Source: Holophagales bacterium
GTDB taxonomy: Bacteria; Acidobacteriota; Thermoanaerobaculia; Multivoradales; Multivoraceae
Assembly: GCA_009845425.1 (NCBI GenBank)
Contig: VXZQ01000005.1
Span: 1 to 64,000, forward strand
Direction: 5' to 3'
Length of the DNA stretch: 64,000 nt
Shown here: piece after piece, positions 51,021 to 60,101 of the stretch
Position numbering within the stretch: the first letter of the stretch is position 1
Layout of the letters: each line of letters opens with the position of its first letter
Notes under the pieces: generated by a model
What the model was told of the DNA's origin: nothing
The model's input: only the letters and a program-made list of their open reading frames with translations
The model's database searches: none
Translations under genes and position numbers: made by a program

Positions 51021-52167
51021 CGCCGCGACCGTTGTCGGTGCGCCGGCCGTCTGGCCGGCATGGGGCGCCGCCATCGTCTTCCTGGGGTTCGTCCTCGGCT
51101 GTAGCGACCCGGGAGCCGACGTTCCCAACGAACCAGACCCTGCGACAACCGCTGACATCCCCCGCATCCCCAACCTCTCCGAACTCGACCCGGGCTTCGC
51201 CACAGCTGTTCGTGACGCTCTCTCAATCGTCGACCGCGACCCGTCCAACGGCGCCGCGATTGGCGCCCTGGGCCGCCTCTACCAGGCGCACCGCTACGTC
51301 GACCAGGCCCGGCATTGCTACGAGCGGGCGGAGGAACTCGATCCATCGAGCCCCGACTGGCCTTACTACCTTGGTTTTCTCGCCGCCGGCCGCGGCGCTC
51401 ACGACGAAGCGGCGCGCCGCTTCGAGCGCGCTCTGGAACTCCGTCCGTCGTACTGGGCGGCGCGCGTCCGGCTCGGTAACGTGCTGCTGGCCGCGGGCGA
51501 CGCGGACGGATCGGAAGAAGCGTTCCGCGCGGTTCGGGCCGCGTCGCCCGGCACGCCCTGGGGCGAACTCGGGCTGGGCAAGGCGGCCCGGCGCCGGGGC
51601 CAGCCGGAAACTGCGGCTGAGCATCTGCGCACGGCGCTGGCGCTCGACCCCGCCCATCGGGAAACCCGCTACCTGCTGGCGATGACAGAGCGGCAACTCG
51701 GCAACCCGGAGCGCGCCGAGGAACTGCTGGCCGACCTGGCGGACGCGGAAGTCTCGAGCCTCGACGATCCGATGCTGGAGGCCGTGTTGGAGCTGGTACG
51801 GGACACCCAGACCATGATCCGGACGGCGAACCAGCGGCTGGCGGAAGGGGACTACCTCGCTGCGGATCGCCTCTACCGCGAAGTCCTGCGGCTCGATCCC
51901 GACTCCTACGATGCACACCTCAACCTGGGCGTGCTACTCGGTCTGGCCGACCGCAACCAGGAGGCCGCCACGGCTCTGGAAAGGGCGATCGAGATCGACC
52001 CGGATCGGGCCGACGCCTACGCGCTACTCACGATCGCCTACATCAGGACGGGGCGAGCCGAAGAGGGCTTGCGGCAGTTGGAAAAGGCGCTCGAGATCGA
52101 TCCGAACCATCCGCGCGCTCTGGAGATTTTCCACAGCCTGAGTGGTGACGAGGAAGAACCGCACTAA
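51007..52167 (+). CDS. TPR-repeat lipoprotein
   Basis: A 386-residue protein with a hydrophobic N-terminal segment ending VLGC (about Cys34) and about seven tetratricopeptide repeats, for example HRYVDQARHCYERAEELDP, HDEAARRFERALELRP, RNQEAATALERAIEIDP and AEEGLRQLEKALEIDPNHP. The GTG start lies inside the end of the CRTAC1 gene, so the two are translationally coupled. This CRTAC1-TPR pairing recurs in Acidobacteriota-type genomes in my memory. A scaffold for assembling or presenting the CRTAC1 protein is a reasonable inference. Confidence 0.87.
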   Translation: MTRSDAATVVGAPAVWPAWGAAIVFLGFVLGCSDPGADVPNEPDPATTADIPRIPNLSELDPGFATAVRDALSIVDRDPSNGAAIGALGRLYQAHRYVDQARHCYERAEELDPSSPDWPYYLGFLAAGRGAHDEAARRFERALELRPSYWAARVRLGNVLLAAGDADGSEEAFRAVRAASPGTPWGELGLGKAARRRGQPETAAEHLRTALALDPAHRETRYLLAMTERQLGNPERAEELLADLADAEVSSLDDPMLEAVLELVRDTQTMIRTANQRLAEGDYLAADRLYREVLRLDPDSYDAHLNLGVLLGLADRNQEAATALERAIEIDPDRADAYALLTIAYIRTGRAEEGLRQLEKALEIDPNHPRALEIFHSLSGDEEEPH

Positions 52168-52507
52168 CATTTCTTGTTTGGCCCCACCAGAGACGGCTTC
52201 TGTGCCGCCTGGTTAACGGCGCGACGGAGTCGTCTCAAGTGAGATTTTGAGTCGGGTCGATCCCGCTAGGACGAGCGCCTGACGGGGAACGACTTGGAGT
52301 CGCACGGGCAGCCAGAAGAATGATCGTCGCGGCCGCCGGCCGCGAGACTCCTCCGAACTTCATCGGGTTTCTCCGTCCCCAGGGAGAATCCCGGGCGCGA
52401 TCGCATTATTCGATGCGCCCTGAGGGTATTGATCTTACTTCCGCCCCAGGCTGTCCGATGGGCGTGTGGATGTACTGGCTGACGGTCGACTGAGTGAGGG
52501 GCAACGG
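52168..52507. other. Gene-free stretch of 340 bases
   Basis: The only gap over 300 bases. I see no ORF worth calling. It holds a perfect GC-rich hairpin (52327-52345) and a small one, TCTCA-AG-TGAGA, followed by TTTT at 52233-52248. The sequence is moderately AT-richer near 52400-52440 (GCATTATTCGATGC, TATTGATCTTAC), a likely promoter area for the nuclease pair, although I cannot assign boxes with confidence. Confidence 0.6.
52327..52345. other. Perfect hairpin, 8-bp stem and 3-base loop
   Basis: TCGCGGCC (327-334), loop GCC, GGCCGCGA (338-345). It lies 160 bases after the TPR gene, with no T-run after it, so transcription termination is possible only through another mechanism. It could equally be a structured leader of the downstream gene. 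Confidence 0.35.
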
Positions 52508-55500
52508 ATGAGTTGGACGTTTGGTCGCGCGGCGTTGCGTATGGCGGCGGGGTGCGTCTTGGTGTTTGGCGGAGCGGGGGTTGGGTTCGGCCAGATCGTG
52601 ATCACCGAGCTGATGCCGAATCCGAACGCCGTCGCCGATGCCCGCGGCGAGTGGTTCGAGTTGTACAACGCGGGCACCGAGAAAGTGGACATCCAGGGTT
52701 GGAAGATCAGGGACGTATCCAGCTCGAACGTGCACACGCTCCCGAGTACGGTGTTCGAGGTCGAGCCAGGTGCCTACGTCCTGTTTGCCGAGGAATCGAC
52801 GAACAATGGGGGGCTTCCTACGGCGGACTACGACTATTCGGGCATCACCCTCGGCAATAGCGGCACTGATGGCGTGACCATCCTGAACTCAATGGACGAA
52901 GTGCAGGACACCGTCTCGTACACCACCTCCTGGCCGTGGGGCGACGGTGAATCGATGTCGTTCAAGGATCCAACCGTCGACAACCCGGCGACCGCCAACG
53001 ATAGCTCCGACAACTGGTGCACGGAAACGGCTACTTACGGTGACGGGGACAAGGGAACTCCGGGCATGGCCAGCGTCTGTGGATCGGCCAAAACCCCCTT
53101 CACCGGCGCGATCTACGAGATCCAGGGCAGCGGTGCGGAGCCTGAAGAAGCGAAACTGGGCGCCATTGCGACGACGAACGACAACATCGTCACCGCGTTG
53201 GCGACCAACGGCTTCTTCATCCAGACGCCGACATCGGACAGCGACAGCGATGCCGATACGTCGGATGGCATCTTTGTGCTTTATGACGGCTCGCTGTCCA
53301 TCAGCGTCGGCGATCAGGTCGACGTGGTCGGCGAGGTCGAGGAGTTCTTCGGCTTCACGCGAATCAACGCGACGACATCGGTTACTGATGCCTCGGTGAC
53401 GATCGACGCCAGCAACCAAACGTTGCCGGCACCGGTCCAGTTCAACGCGACCGTCCCCTCTCCGAACCCTGCGAGCCCGAGCTGCGCGATCGAGTTCGAG
53501 TGCTACGAGGGCATGCGGATCCGGATCGCCACCGGTACGGTGAGTTCCCCGAGCCAGAGGTTTGGCGGCGACCCGCTCGCAGAGATGTACATCACCCCGA
53601 CGTCGCTGCGAGCGTTTCGGGAGAAAGGGATCGAGTACCCCGGGTTGACGTCCGAACCTGCGATTCCTGTCTGGGACGGCAATCCGGAGTTGTTCGAACT
53701 CGATCCCGACCGACTGGGGCTCGACAACGTGTCCTGGGTGCCGGGAACCACGTTCAGCGCTACTGGTGTCTTGGGCTACGAGTTCGGCGGCTACGAGCTC
53801 TGGGCGACGGAACTGACCGCCTTGAACGTTGCGTCGCCCCTGCCGCACCCGGTGCGCCAGAGGAAAGCGGGTGAAGCAACGGTCGCGTCAGTCAACATGC
53901 TGCAGTTGAACGACGGCTCGCTTACCTACGGGAGCAAGCGCGACAAGCTGGCTCTCTACATCCGCAACGTACTGCGCTCGCCGGACGTCATCGGTGTACA
54001 GGAGGTGGAGACGATCACTGCGCTCAGAGGTCTCGCCGACGAGATTCGGAGTGGCGACTCAAACGTGAGCTACACAGCCTTCCTGGAAGTAGGGAACAGA
54101 GTACCCGGCATCAATGTCGGTTTCCTCGTGCGCTCGGGAGTTACCGTCGACTCGGTGACTCAGCTCAACAAGGAAGAGACGTTCGTCGATCCTTCCAACA
54201 ACATGACCGTTCGCCTCCACGACCGCCCGCCGCTGCGGTTGGATGCGGCCGTCCAGGGCATCGAGTTCTCGGTGATCGTGGTCCACAACCGGTCGCTCAT
54301 AGGCATCGACGATGACTCTGATGGCGAGAGGGTACGAAAGAAGCGGTTCGAGCAGGCCCAATCAGTGGCTCGCCTGGCTCAGTCGCTCCAGGACAAGAAG
54401 CTGATCATCGTGGGCGACTTCAACGCGTACCAGTTCACGGACGGCTACGTGGACGTCATCGGTCAGATAATCGGCGACGTGACCGCGAGCGAGAACCTGG
54501 TCTCCGGGCCGGATCTTGTCGATCCCAACCTGACGAACCTGATCGGCCGCGTTCCGGAGGCGCAGCGCTATTCATACTCCTTCGGCAACAGCGCCCAGGT
54601 ACTAGACCACGCGCTCGTCAACGAGACGATGGCCGGGAATGTCCTGGACATCCAGTACGCCCGCGGGAACGTGGACGCTCGGGCAGCGGACCGGACCGTT
54701 CCCGACTCACCCCTCGGCGCATCCGATCACGACGGCTTCGTGGTCTACCTCTCGGCGCCTGGGCGTCCCGGACCAGGCAGTCCAGTTGACCCTGGGGGTC
54801 CGATCGTGCCCGAGCCGGAACCCGAACCCGAGCCCGAGCCCGAGCCTGAGCCCGAGGCGCAGATGAGCCTCGATGTATCGAGCGAGATCGTCTCCGAGAA
54901 CCTCGTCCGCTATGGCATAAGCGTCGACAACCACGGCCCCGATGACGCCCCGAACGTGGTCGTCAGGAGTTCGTTGACGGCGGCCGACGGCACGTTCAAG
55001 ACCTCGACATCCGGTTGCGACGAAGATCCGGCGGGCGTACCGGCCTGCAGTCTGGGCACGGTCGAGGTCGGAGACTCGGAGTCGTTCACGATCGACATCG
55101 AGATCGACGCGACCGGCGCGAACTCGCTGAGCTATACGGGGATGGCCGAAAGCGATGCGGTGGATCTTGGTGGTGAGGAAGGCGAGGGGGACGAGGATGA
55201 ACCAACGGAGATCACGCTGTCCCTGGGCCGGCCCGAGGCGCCGTCGCACCTGGAGGCCACCGCGCTCAACGGAACGGAAGTCGAACTCCGGTGGCGGGAC
55301 AACTCGGACCGCGAGACGGCCTTCGGCGTCTTCCTGCAGGGACCGGGCGACTCGAAGCTGCGCCTGATCGGTACGGTGCCGGCGAACACGACCTCGATGG
55401 TCGTGAATCAACTCGTACCGAGCATCACCTACAACTTCGCCGTGGAGGCGCGGAATGGAGTTCTTCGTTCAGAGCGCACGCAGAAGGCGACCGCTACCAC

Positions 55501-56332
55501 ATGGGTCGTTGAGGCGGCCCGTTGCGGGGAAGACGACGCTTTGTGCGTCGGCGCTTTCCAGGTGGAGGTCGAGTGGGACGACGGCAAGGGCCGGGTAGGC
55601 CGGGGCTTCGCCGAGCGGCTGACCGCCGATGCCGGAGACTTCTGGTTCTTCCACCCAGCGAACATCGAGTTGGTGGTCAAGGTGCTGGACGGCTGTGCGA
55701 TCAACGACCACTACTGGGTCTACGCCGCCGGTTTGACGGACGTGGACGTGTCGATGACGGTGCGGGATCTGCGTACCGGTGTCGAGAAGAGCTGGACGAA
55801 CCCTCCCGGCACGAGGTTCGGGCCGATCACGGACGCCGAAGCGTTCGCCACGTGCGACGACGCGTCGAGCGTGAAACACGGGAACCGCGTTGTGCTGAGC
55901 GGTGCCCCGCGCGGCCGGGCCGGTGAGCTGTACGCGGCCGCCTCGAGCACTGCCGACCCGATCGACTCGGCTAGCAGCGCCTGTGCCGCGGACGATGCGA
56001 GCCTCTGCCTCCTGGGTTCCCGCTTCGGGGTGCGGGCCGACTGGGGAGCCGCGGAAAAGGCGGGTGCAGCAACGGCCATTCCGCGCACCACGGACACCGG
56101 GATGTTCTGGTTCTTCAGCCCGGACAACGTCGAACTGGTGGTCAAGGTGCTCGACGGTTGCCGGGAGAACGGATACCGATGGGTACTCATGGGCGGCCTG
56201 ACCGACGTTGGCGTGGAGGTCACCGTGACCGACAGCGGGTCCGGCAGGGCAAGGATGTACCGGAATCTCGGGGGGACGCCGTTTCCCGCGATGTTCGACG
56301 TGACAGCCTTTGCCTGCGATGCGGGTCAATGA
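52508..56332 (+). CDS. Large secreted multidomain nuclease-like protein (LTD, OB-like, endonuclease/exonuclease/phosphatase)
   Basis: A 1274-residue secreted protein. In order: signal peptide (1-29); lamin-tail-like domain (about 30-190: IVITELMPNPN...GEWFELYN); OB-like domain as in extracellular nucleases (about 201-330: IYEIQG, GDQVDVVGEVEEFFGFTRI); EEP domain (about 450-750) with GVQEVETI, VGDFNAYQF and ASDHDGFVVY, the catalytic Glu/Asp/Asn/His set; Pro-Glu linker (about 767-784); DUF11-like and Fn3-like domains (about 785-1000); and two copies of a WFF...ELVVKVLDGC module (about 1007-1115 and 1158-1274). ATG 52508 has GAGGGG upstream. Probably degrades extracellular DNA or phosphodiesters. 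The next gene is a paralogue. Confidence 0.86.
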   Translation: MSWTFGRAALRMAAGCVLVFGGAGVGFGQIVITELMPNPNAVADARGEWFELYNAGTEKVDIQGWKIRDVSSSNVHTLPSTVFEVEPGAYVLFAEESTNNGGLPTADYDYSGITLGNSGTDGVTILNSMDEVQDTVSYTTSWPWGDGESMSFKDPTVDNPATANDSSDNWCTETATYGDGDKGTPGMASVCGSAKTPFTGAIYEIQGSGAEPEEAKLGAIATTNDNIVTALATNGFFIQTPTSDSDSDADTSDGIFVLYDGSLSISVGDQVDVVGEVEEFFGFTRINATTSVTDASVTIDASNQTLPAPVQFNATVPSPNPASPSCAIEFECYEGMRIRIATGTVSSPSQRFGGDPLAEMYITPTSLRAFREKGIEYPGLTSEPAIPVWDGNPELFELDPDRLGLDNVSWVPGTTFSATGVLGYEFGGYELWATELTALNVASPLPHPVRQRKAGEATVASVNMLQLNDGSLTYGSKRDKLALYIRNVLRSPDVIGVQEVETITALRGLADEIRSGDSNVSYTAFLEVGNRVPGINVGFLVRSGVTVDSVTQLNKEETFVDPSNNMTVRLHDRPPLRLDAAVQGIEFSVIVVHNRSLIGIDDDSDGERVRKKRFEQAQSVARLAQSLQDKKLIIVGDFNAYQFTDGYVDVIGQIIGDVTASENLVSGPDLVDPNLTNLIGRVPEAQRYSYSFGNSAQVLDHALVNETMAGNVLDIQYARGNVDARAADRTVPDSPLGASDHDGFVVYLSAPGRPGPGSPVDPGGPIVPEPEPEPEPEPEPEPEAQMSLDVSSEIVSENLVRYGISVDNHGPDDAPNVVVRSSLTAADGTFKTSTSGCDEDPAGVPACSLGTVEVGDSESFTIDIEIDATGANSLSYTGMAESDAVDLGGEEGEGDEDEPTEITLSLGRPEAPSHLEATALNGTEVELRWRDNSDRETAFGVFLQGPGDSKLRLIGTVPANTTSMVVNQLVPSITYNFAVEARNGVLRSERTQKATATTWVVEAARCGEDDALCVGAFQVEVEWDDGKGRVGRGFAERLTADAGDFWFFHPANIELVVKVLDGCAINDHYWVYAAGLTDVDVSMTVRDLRTGVEKSWTNPPGTRFGPITDAEAFATCDDASSVKHGNRVVLSGAPRGRAGELYAAASSTADPIDSASSACAADDASLCLLGSRFGVRADWGAAEKAGAATAIPRTTDTGMFWFFSPDNVELVVKVLDGCRENGYRWVLMGGLTDVGVEVTVTDSGSGRARMYRNLGGTPFPAMFDVTAFACDAGQ
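54809..54857. repeat. Pro-Glu linker repeat
   Basis: In-frame run of CCCGAG-type hexamers encoding about eight Pro-Glu pairs between the EEP domain and the C-terminal domains. A low-complexity extended linker. Confidence 0.85.
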
Positions 56333-58905
56333 AGTCGCCGGGGCTGGTAGTCGGCTTCGCGCTGGTATGGACCTGCCCGGCCGCGGCGCTCGGGCAGGTC
56401 GCGGCCCATGAGATCTTCGAGATCCAGGGCCGCGGGCTGTCCAGTCCCCATGCAGGGGCGACGGTAGCGACGAACGACAACGTGGTCACCGCAGTCGGCG
56501 CCGGCGGCTTCTTCATCCAGACTCCGTCCGCGCGCAGCGACAACGATGTCGACACCTCGGACGGTGTGTTCGTCCTCCACGGCGGGGCGCCGCCCGTGAG
56601 CGTCGGTGACCAGGTTGACGTCGCCGGTGAGGTCGAAGAGTTCTTCGGCTTCACGCGGATCGACGCGACGGTTGCGGGGGGCTCGGTAGCCATCGACGCC
56701 AGCAACCAGGCGTTGCCCGCGGCGGTGGAGTTCAACGGCGCTCGACCGTCGCCAAACCCCGCGCGTCCAAGTTGCGCCAGGGAGTACGAGTGCTACGAGG
56801 GCATGCGCATCCGCATCGCGACCGGAACGGTGTCCAGCGGCAGCCAGCACTTCAGCTCGGACCCGGTGGCCGAGATGTACATCACGTCGACTTCTTCGCG
56901 CAGCTTCCGCGAGCCCGGCATCGAGTATCCGGGCCGACCGGGACTGCCGGTCTGGGATGGAAACCCCGAGGTGTTCGAACTGGACCCCGACAAGATCCGT
57001 TTGGAGAACGAATCCTGGGTGCCAGGCACCACATTCACGGCCACCGGCGTGCTCGGCTACGAGTTCGGCGGCTACGAGATCTGGCCGACCGAGCTGACGC
57101 TTCGGTCCCGGGCCGCGCCACTGCCGCGTGCCGTGCGTGCGAAGGCCCCGGGCGAGATCACGGTGGCGTCGCAGAACCTGTTGAACCTGAGGGGGAGTGC
57201 CGGTTCCGTCAAGCTGGGCAAGTTGTCGCGCCTGATCCGGGAGGTTCTGGGCTCGCCGGACATCGTCGCCGTGCAGGAAGTGTACGGTCGGACCGCGCTC
57301 CAGAACCTGGCCGCTCAGATCCGGGACGACGCCCCGAACGTGCGCTACGAGGCCCATGTCGAAGCGCCCGGAACGTCCTCGGCCGTGGGTTTCCTCGTGC
57401 GCTCCAGCGTGACGGTCGACCGGGTGACCGAACACGGCCGGAGCGAGACCTTCGTCGATCCCCGGGACGGTTCCGCAGACCGGCTTCACGACCGGCCGCC
57501 CCTCGTGCTCGAGGCGACGGCGGGCGGCCTGGCATTCTCGGTGGTGGCGATCCACAACCGCTCGCTGATCGACATCGACGACGCTGCCCGTGGGGAATGG
57601 GTCCGCACCAAGCGCCTTGAGCAGGCGCAGTCCGTGGCTCGCCTTGTCGAGTCACTTCAGGACGCGAACGCGATCGTCGTGGGCGACTTCAACGCGTTCC
57701 AATTCACCGACGGCTACGTCGATGTCGTGGGACAGATCAGGGGGCGGATCACGCCGGACGAGAACCTGATGTCCGGTCCCGACCTCGTCACAAGGGACCT
57801 TTGCAACCTGATCGACCGGGTGCCGGACTCCGAGAAGTACTCGTTTGTCTTTGACGGCAACGCGCAGGTCCTGGATCACGCGCTGGTGAATCAGTCCCTG
57901 GAACGGCACGTCGCGGGCGTCGAGTACGCCCGCGGCAACGCGGACGCCGCGAGAAACCACGAGGACGATGCAACGAACGTGCTCTTCGCCGCGGACCACG
58001 ACGGCCTGGTCGTGTACCTGACGCCGAACGCCAAGCCGCCGGCGAATCCGTCGCCGTGCGAGGCCGGGACGCCCGAGCCGGACCCCGATCCGGATCCGGA
58101 CCCTGACCCCGACCCTGACCCCGAGCCTGACCCCGAGCCGCCGCCGGACGTGGCGGAGTGCGGCGATGACGATGTCCTGTGTGTGGGGCACTTCGACGTC
58201 CAGGTCGACTGGCGTACGCACGACGGCAGGACCGGCCGCGGCGTTGCCCACAAGTTGACCGCCGAGAGCGGAGACTTCTGGTTCTTCGAGCCGGCGAACA
58301 TCGAGATGGTCGTCAAGGTGCTCGACGGCTGTGCGAACAACGGCCACTACTGGGTCTTCGCCGCCGGCCTGACGGACATCGAGGTGACGATGACGGTTCG
58401 GGACCGGAGGAACGGAACCCGGAACACGTGGGTGAATCCCCTGGGCCGGCTGTTCGAGCCGATCACCGACACCAGGGCGTTCGCGACTTGCGCTCCTGAA
58501 TCGAACGTGGGGGGGCGGCGGGGCGCCGAGCAGACCGCCGCGGCCACCAGCGCATGTGTCGGTGGCGAAACGTCGCTTTGTCTACAGGACTCACGTTTCG
58601 AAGTCCGGGCGAACTGGCATAGCGGTGAAGGAAACGGCGTCGGTACGGCTGTTCCCCGGACGCCGGATACGGGCATGTTCTGGTTCTTCAGTCCGGGCAA
58701 CGTCGAACTTGTGGTCAAAGTCCTGGATGGTTGCGACCTGGGCGGGCACCGATGGGTGCTGATGGGCGGGTTGACCGACGTCGGCGTGGAGATCACGGTG
58801 ACGGACAGGGAGTCCGGCGCAGTGAGGACCTATCAAAGTCCCGAGGGCTCCCCCTTCGCGACGAGGTTCGACCTCAAGGCGTTTCCGTGCAGCGCCGGCC
58901 GGTGA
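56329..58905 (+). CDS. Secreted nuclease-like protein (OB-like plus EEP), paralogue without the lamin-tail domain
   Basis: An 858-residue paralogue starting ATGA inside the stop of the upstream gene, so coupled. Signal peptide (1-22), OB-like domain (about 29-150: IFEIQGRGLSS, VGDQVDVAGEVEEFFGFTRI), linking region with WVPGTTFTATGVLGYEFGGYEIWPTEL (also present upstream), EEP domain (about 277-565) with AVQEVYG, VGDFNAFQF and AADHDGLVVY, a Pro-Asp linker (about 582-606), then two C-terminal modules (about 611-735 and 743-858). It lacks the lamin-tail, DUF11 and Fn3 domains. The ATG lies before a proper signal peptide; the longer open frame upstream is a shadow. Confidence 0.87.
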   Translation: MKSPGLVVGFALVWTCPAAALGQVAAHEIFEIQGRGLSSPHAGATVATNDNVVTAVGAGGFFIQTPSARSDNDVDTSDGVFVLHGGAPPVSVGDQVDVAGEVEEFFGFTRIDATVAGGSVAIDASNQALPAAVEFNGARPSPNPARPSCAREYECYEGMRIRIATGTVSSGSQHFSSDPVAEMYITSTSSRSFREPGIEYPGRPGLPVWDGNPEVFELDPDKIRLENESWVPGTTFTATGVLGYEFGGYEIWPTELTLRSRAAPLPRAVRAKAPGEITVASQNLLNLRGSAGSVKLGKLSRLIREVLGSPDIVAVQEVYGRTALQNLAAQIRDDAPNVRYEAHVEAPGTSSAVGFLVRSSVTVDRVTEHGRSETFVDPRDGSADRLHDRPPLVLEATAGGLAFSVVAIHNRSLIDIDDAARGEWVRTKRLEQAQSVARLVESLQDANAIVVGDFNAFQFTDGYVDVVGQIRGRITPDENLMSGPDLVTRDLCNLIDRVPDSEKYSFVFDGNAQVLDHALVNQSLERHVAGVEYARGNADAARNHEDDATNVLFAADHDGLVVYLTPNAKPPANPSPCEAGTPEPDPDPDPDPDPDPDPEPDPEPPPDVAECGDDDVLCVGHFDVQVDWRTHDGRTGRGVAHKLTAESGDFWFFEPANIEMVVKVLDGCANNGHYWVFAAGLTDIEVTMTVRDRRNGTRNTWVNPLGRLFEPITDTRAFATCAPESNVGGRRGAEQTAAATSACVGGETSLCLQDSRFEVRANWHSGEGNGVGTAVPRTPDTGMFWFFSPGNVELVVKVLDGCDLGGHRWVLMGGLTDVGVEITVTDRESGAVRTYQSPEGSPFATRFDLKAFPCSAGR
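58073..58144. repeat. Pro-Asp/Pro-Glu linker repeat
   Basis: In-frame run of GACCCN-type hexamers encoding PDPDPDPD and PEPDPEP, in the position of the Pro-Glu linker in the upstream paralogue but with a different repeat unit. Confidence 0.85.
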
Positions 58906-59002
58906 GTCGGACCGCCTGGCCGCTACCCGGGCGTGCACTTGATCGGTGACGTGTAGTCTGCCGCCCGCCGGAGGTGTCACGAGGAGCCGGGGAGGTGAGC
59001 AG

Positions 59003-60052
59003 ATGAGTCAGGCCGGGAACACGTTGAAGGCGGTTCAACTCGGAGAGAAGTGCGGGCTCCGGGTGTCGGAGCTGTGCCTGGGAACGATGAACTTCGGCGA
59101 ACCGGGCAGAGGTCACCAGGGTGACTGGACGCTCGACATCGACGCCTCGCGGCCGATCTTCCAGGCCGCCATCGAGCGCGGGCTGTTCTACTTCGACTGC
59201 GCCGACATCTACGGGATCGGCGCCTGCGAACGGGTTGTCGGTGAGCTCCTGCGCGAGCTGCTGCCGCGCGACGAGTACGTGATCTCGACCAAGGTGTCCA
59301 TGCCGATGGGCCGGTCGCCGAACCAGGGCGGGCTGTCCCGCAAGCACATCATGGAGGGGGTCGACGGTTGCCTGCAGCGGCTGGGCCTCGACTACATCGA
59401 CCAATTGATCATCCACCGCCATCCGCACGGCATTCCCGGGCAGGTCCAGGCGCCGATCGAGGAGACGCTCGAGGCCCTGCACGACGTGGTCAAGGCCGGC
59501 AAGGCGCTCTACCTGGGCGCTTCGTCCATGTTCGCGTGGCAGTTCACGGAGCTCCAGATGACGGCTCAGCAGAACGGCTGGACCGAGTTCGTGTCGATGC
59601 AGAACCACTACAACCTCGTGTACCGCGAGGAAGAGCGGGAGATGAACCCCTACTGCGCGCGGACCGGCGTGGCGCTGACGCCCTGGTCGCCGCTGGCGCG
59701 CGGGATCCTGACGGGCTCCTACCGGGGCAGCTTCGACGAGGGCGGCACGGACCGCTCGAAGGGCGGCGACAGGGTGCGCACCGAGATGCTCTACGGTGGC
59801 GCCGCCACCTTCGACATCGCCGACCGGGTGGTCGAAGTGGCCGGGAAGTACGGCCGCACGCCGGCGCAGATCTCGCTGGCCTGGCTGGTGAACAAGCCGG
59901 AGGTCACGTCGCCCGTCGTCGGGGTGTCGAAGATCTCCCAGATCGAGCAGCTCGTCGAGGCGACGACGATCGAACTCGACGCGGAGGACGTCGCCTACCT
60001 GGAGGAGCTGTACCAGCCGGTGGAGAACCTGCTGTCGCGCGGCCATTCCTGA
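59003..60052 (+). CDS. Aldo/keto reductase
   Basis: A 349-residue NAD(P)H-dependent oxidoreductase. The tetrad is visible: Asp in FDCADIYG and Tyr just after it, Lys in VISTKVSMPMG, His in DQLIIHRHPHG. The LCLGTMNFGEPG start and the C-terminal GVSKISQIEQLVEATTIEL region with LVNKPEVTSPVVG bind the nucleotide. It resembles YajO/GSP69-type AKRs, which reduce a range of aldehydes and ketones. ATG 59003 has GGGGAGG 7 bases upstream and is preferred to the earlier in-frame start. No signal peptide. Confidence 0.92.
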   Translation: MSQAGNTLKAVQLGEKCGLRVSELCLGTMNFGEPGRGHQGDWTLDIDASRPIFQAAIERGLFYFDCADIYGIGACERVVGELLRELLPRDEYVISTKVSMPMGRSPNQGGLSRKHIMEGVDGCLQRLGLDYIDQLIIHRHPHGIPGQVQAPIEETLEALHDVVKAGKALYLGASSMFAWQFTELQMTAQQNGWTEFVSMQNHYNLVYREEEREMNPYCARTGVALTPWSPLARGILTGSYRGSFDEGGTDRSKGGDRVRTEMLYGGAATFDIADRVVEVAGKYGRTPAQISLAWLVNKPEVTSPVVGVSKISQIEQLVEATTIELDAEDVAYLEELYQPVENLLSRGHS

Positions 60053-60084
60053 GATTCCCGGCCTGCTGCCGGGCGCCCAGGCGC

Positions 60085-60090
60085 TATGAT
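60085..60090 (+). promoter_or_regulatory. Possible -10 box (TATGAT) of the DUF1800/DUF1501 unit
   Basis: TATGAT ends 11 bases before the TTG start at 60102, with no Shine-Dalgarno sequence between. A -35 is not clear. Confidence 0.35.
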
Positions 60091-60101
60091 CGGCGGCGAC
60101 C

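Noticed and set aside
52327..52345. Rho-independent terminator
   Set aside because: Good stem but no T-run on either strand; listed only as a hairpin.
58936..58959. TTGATC with TAGTCT before the aldo/keto reductase gene as a promoter
   Set aside because: The spacing is only 9 bases, far too short for a sigma70 promoter.
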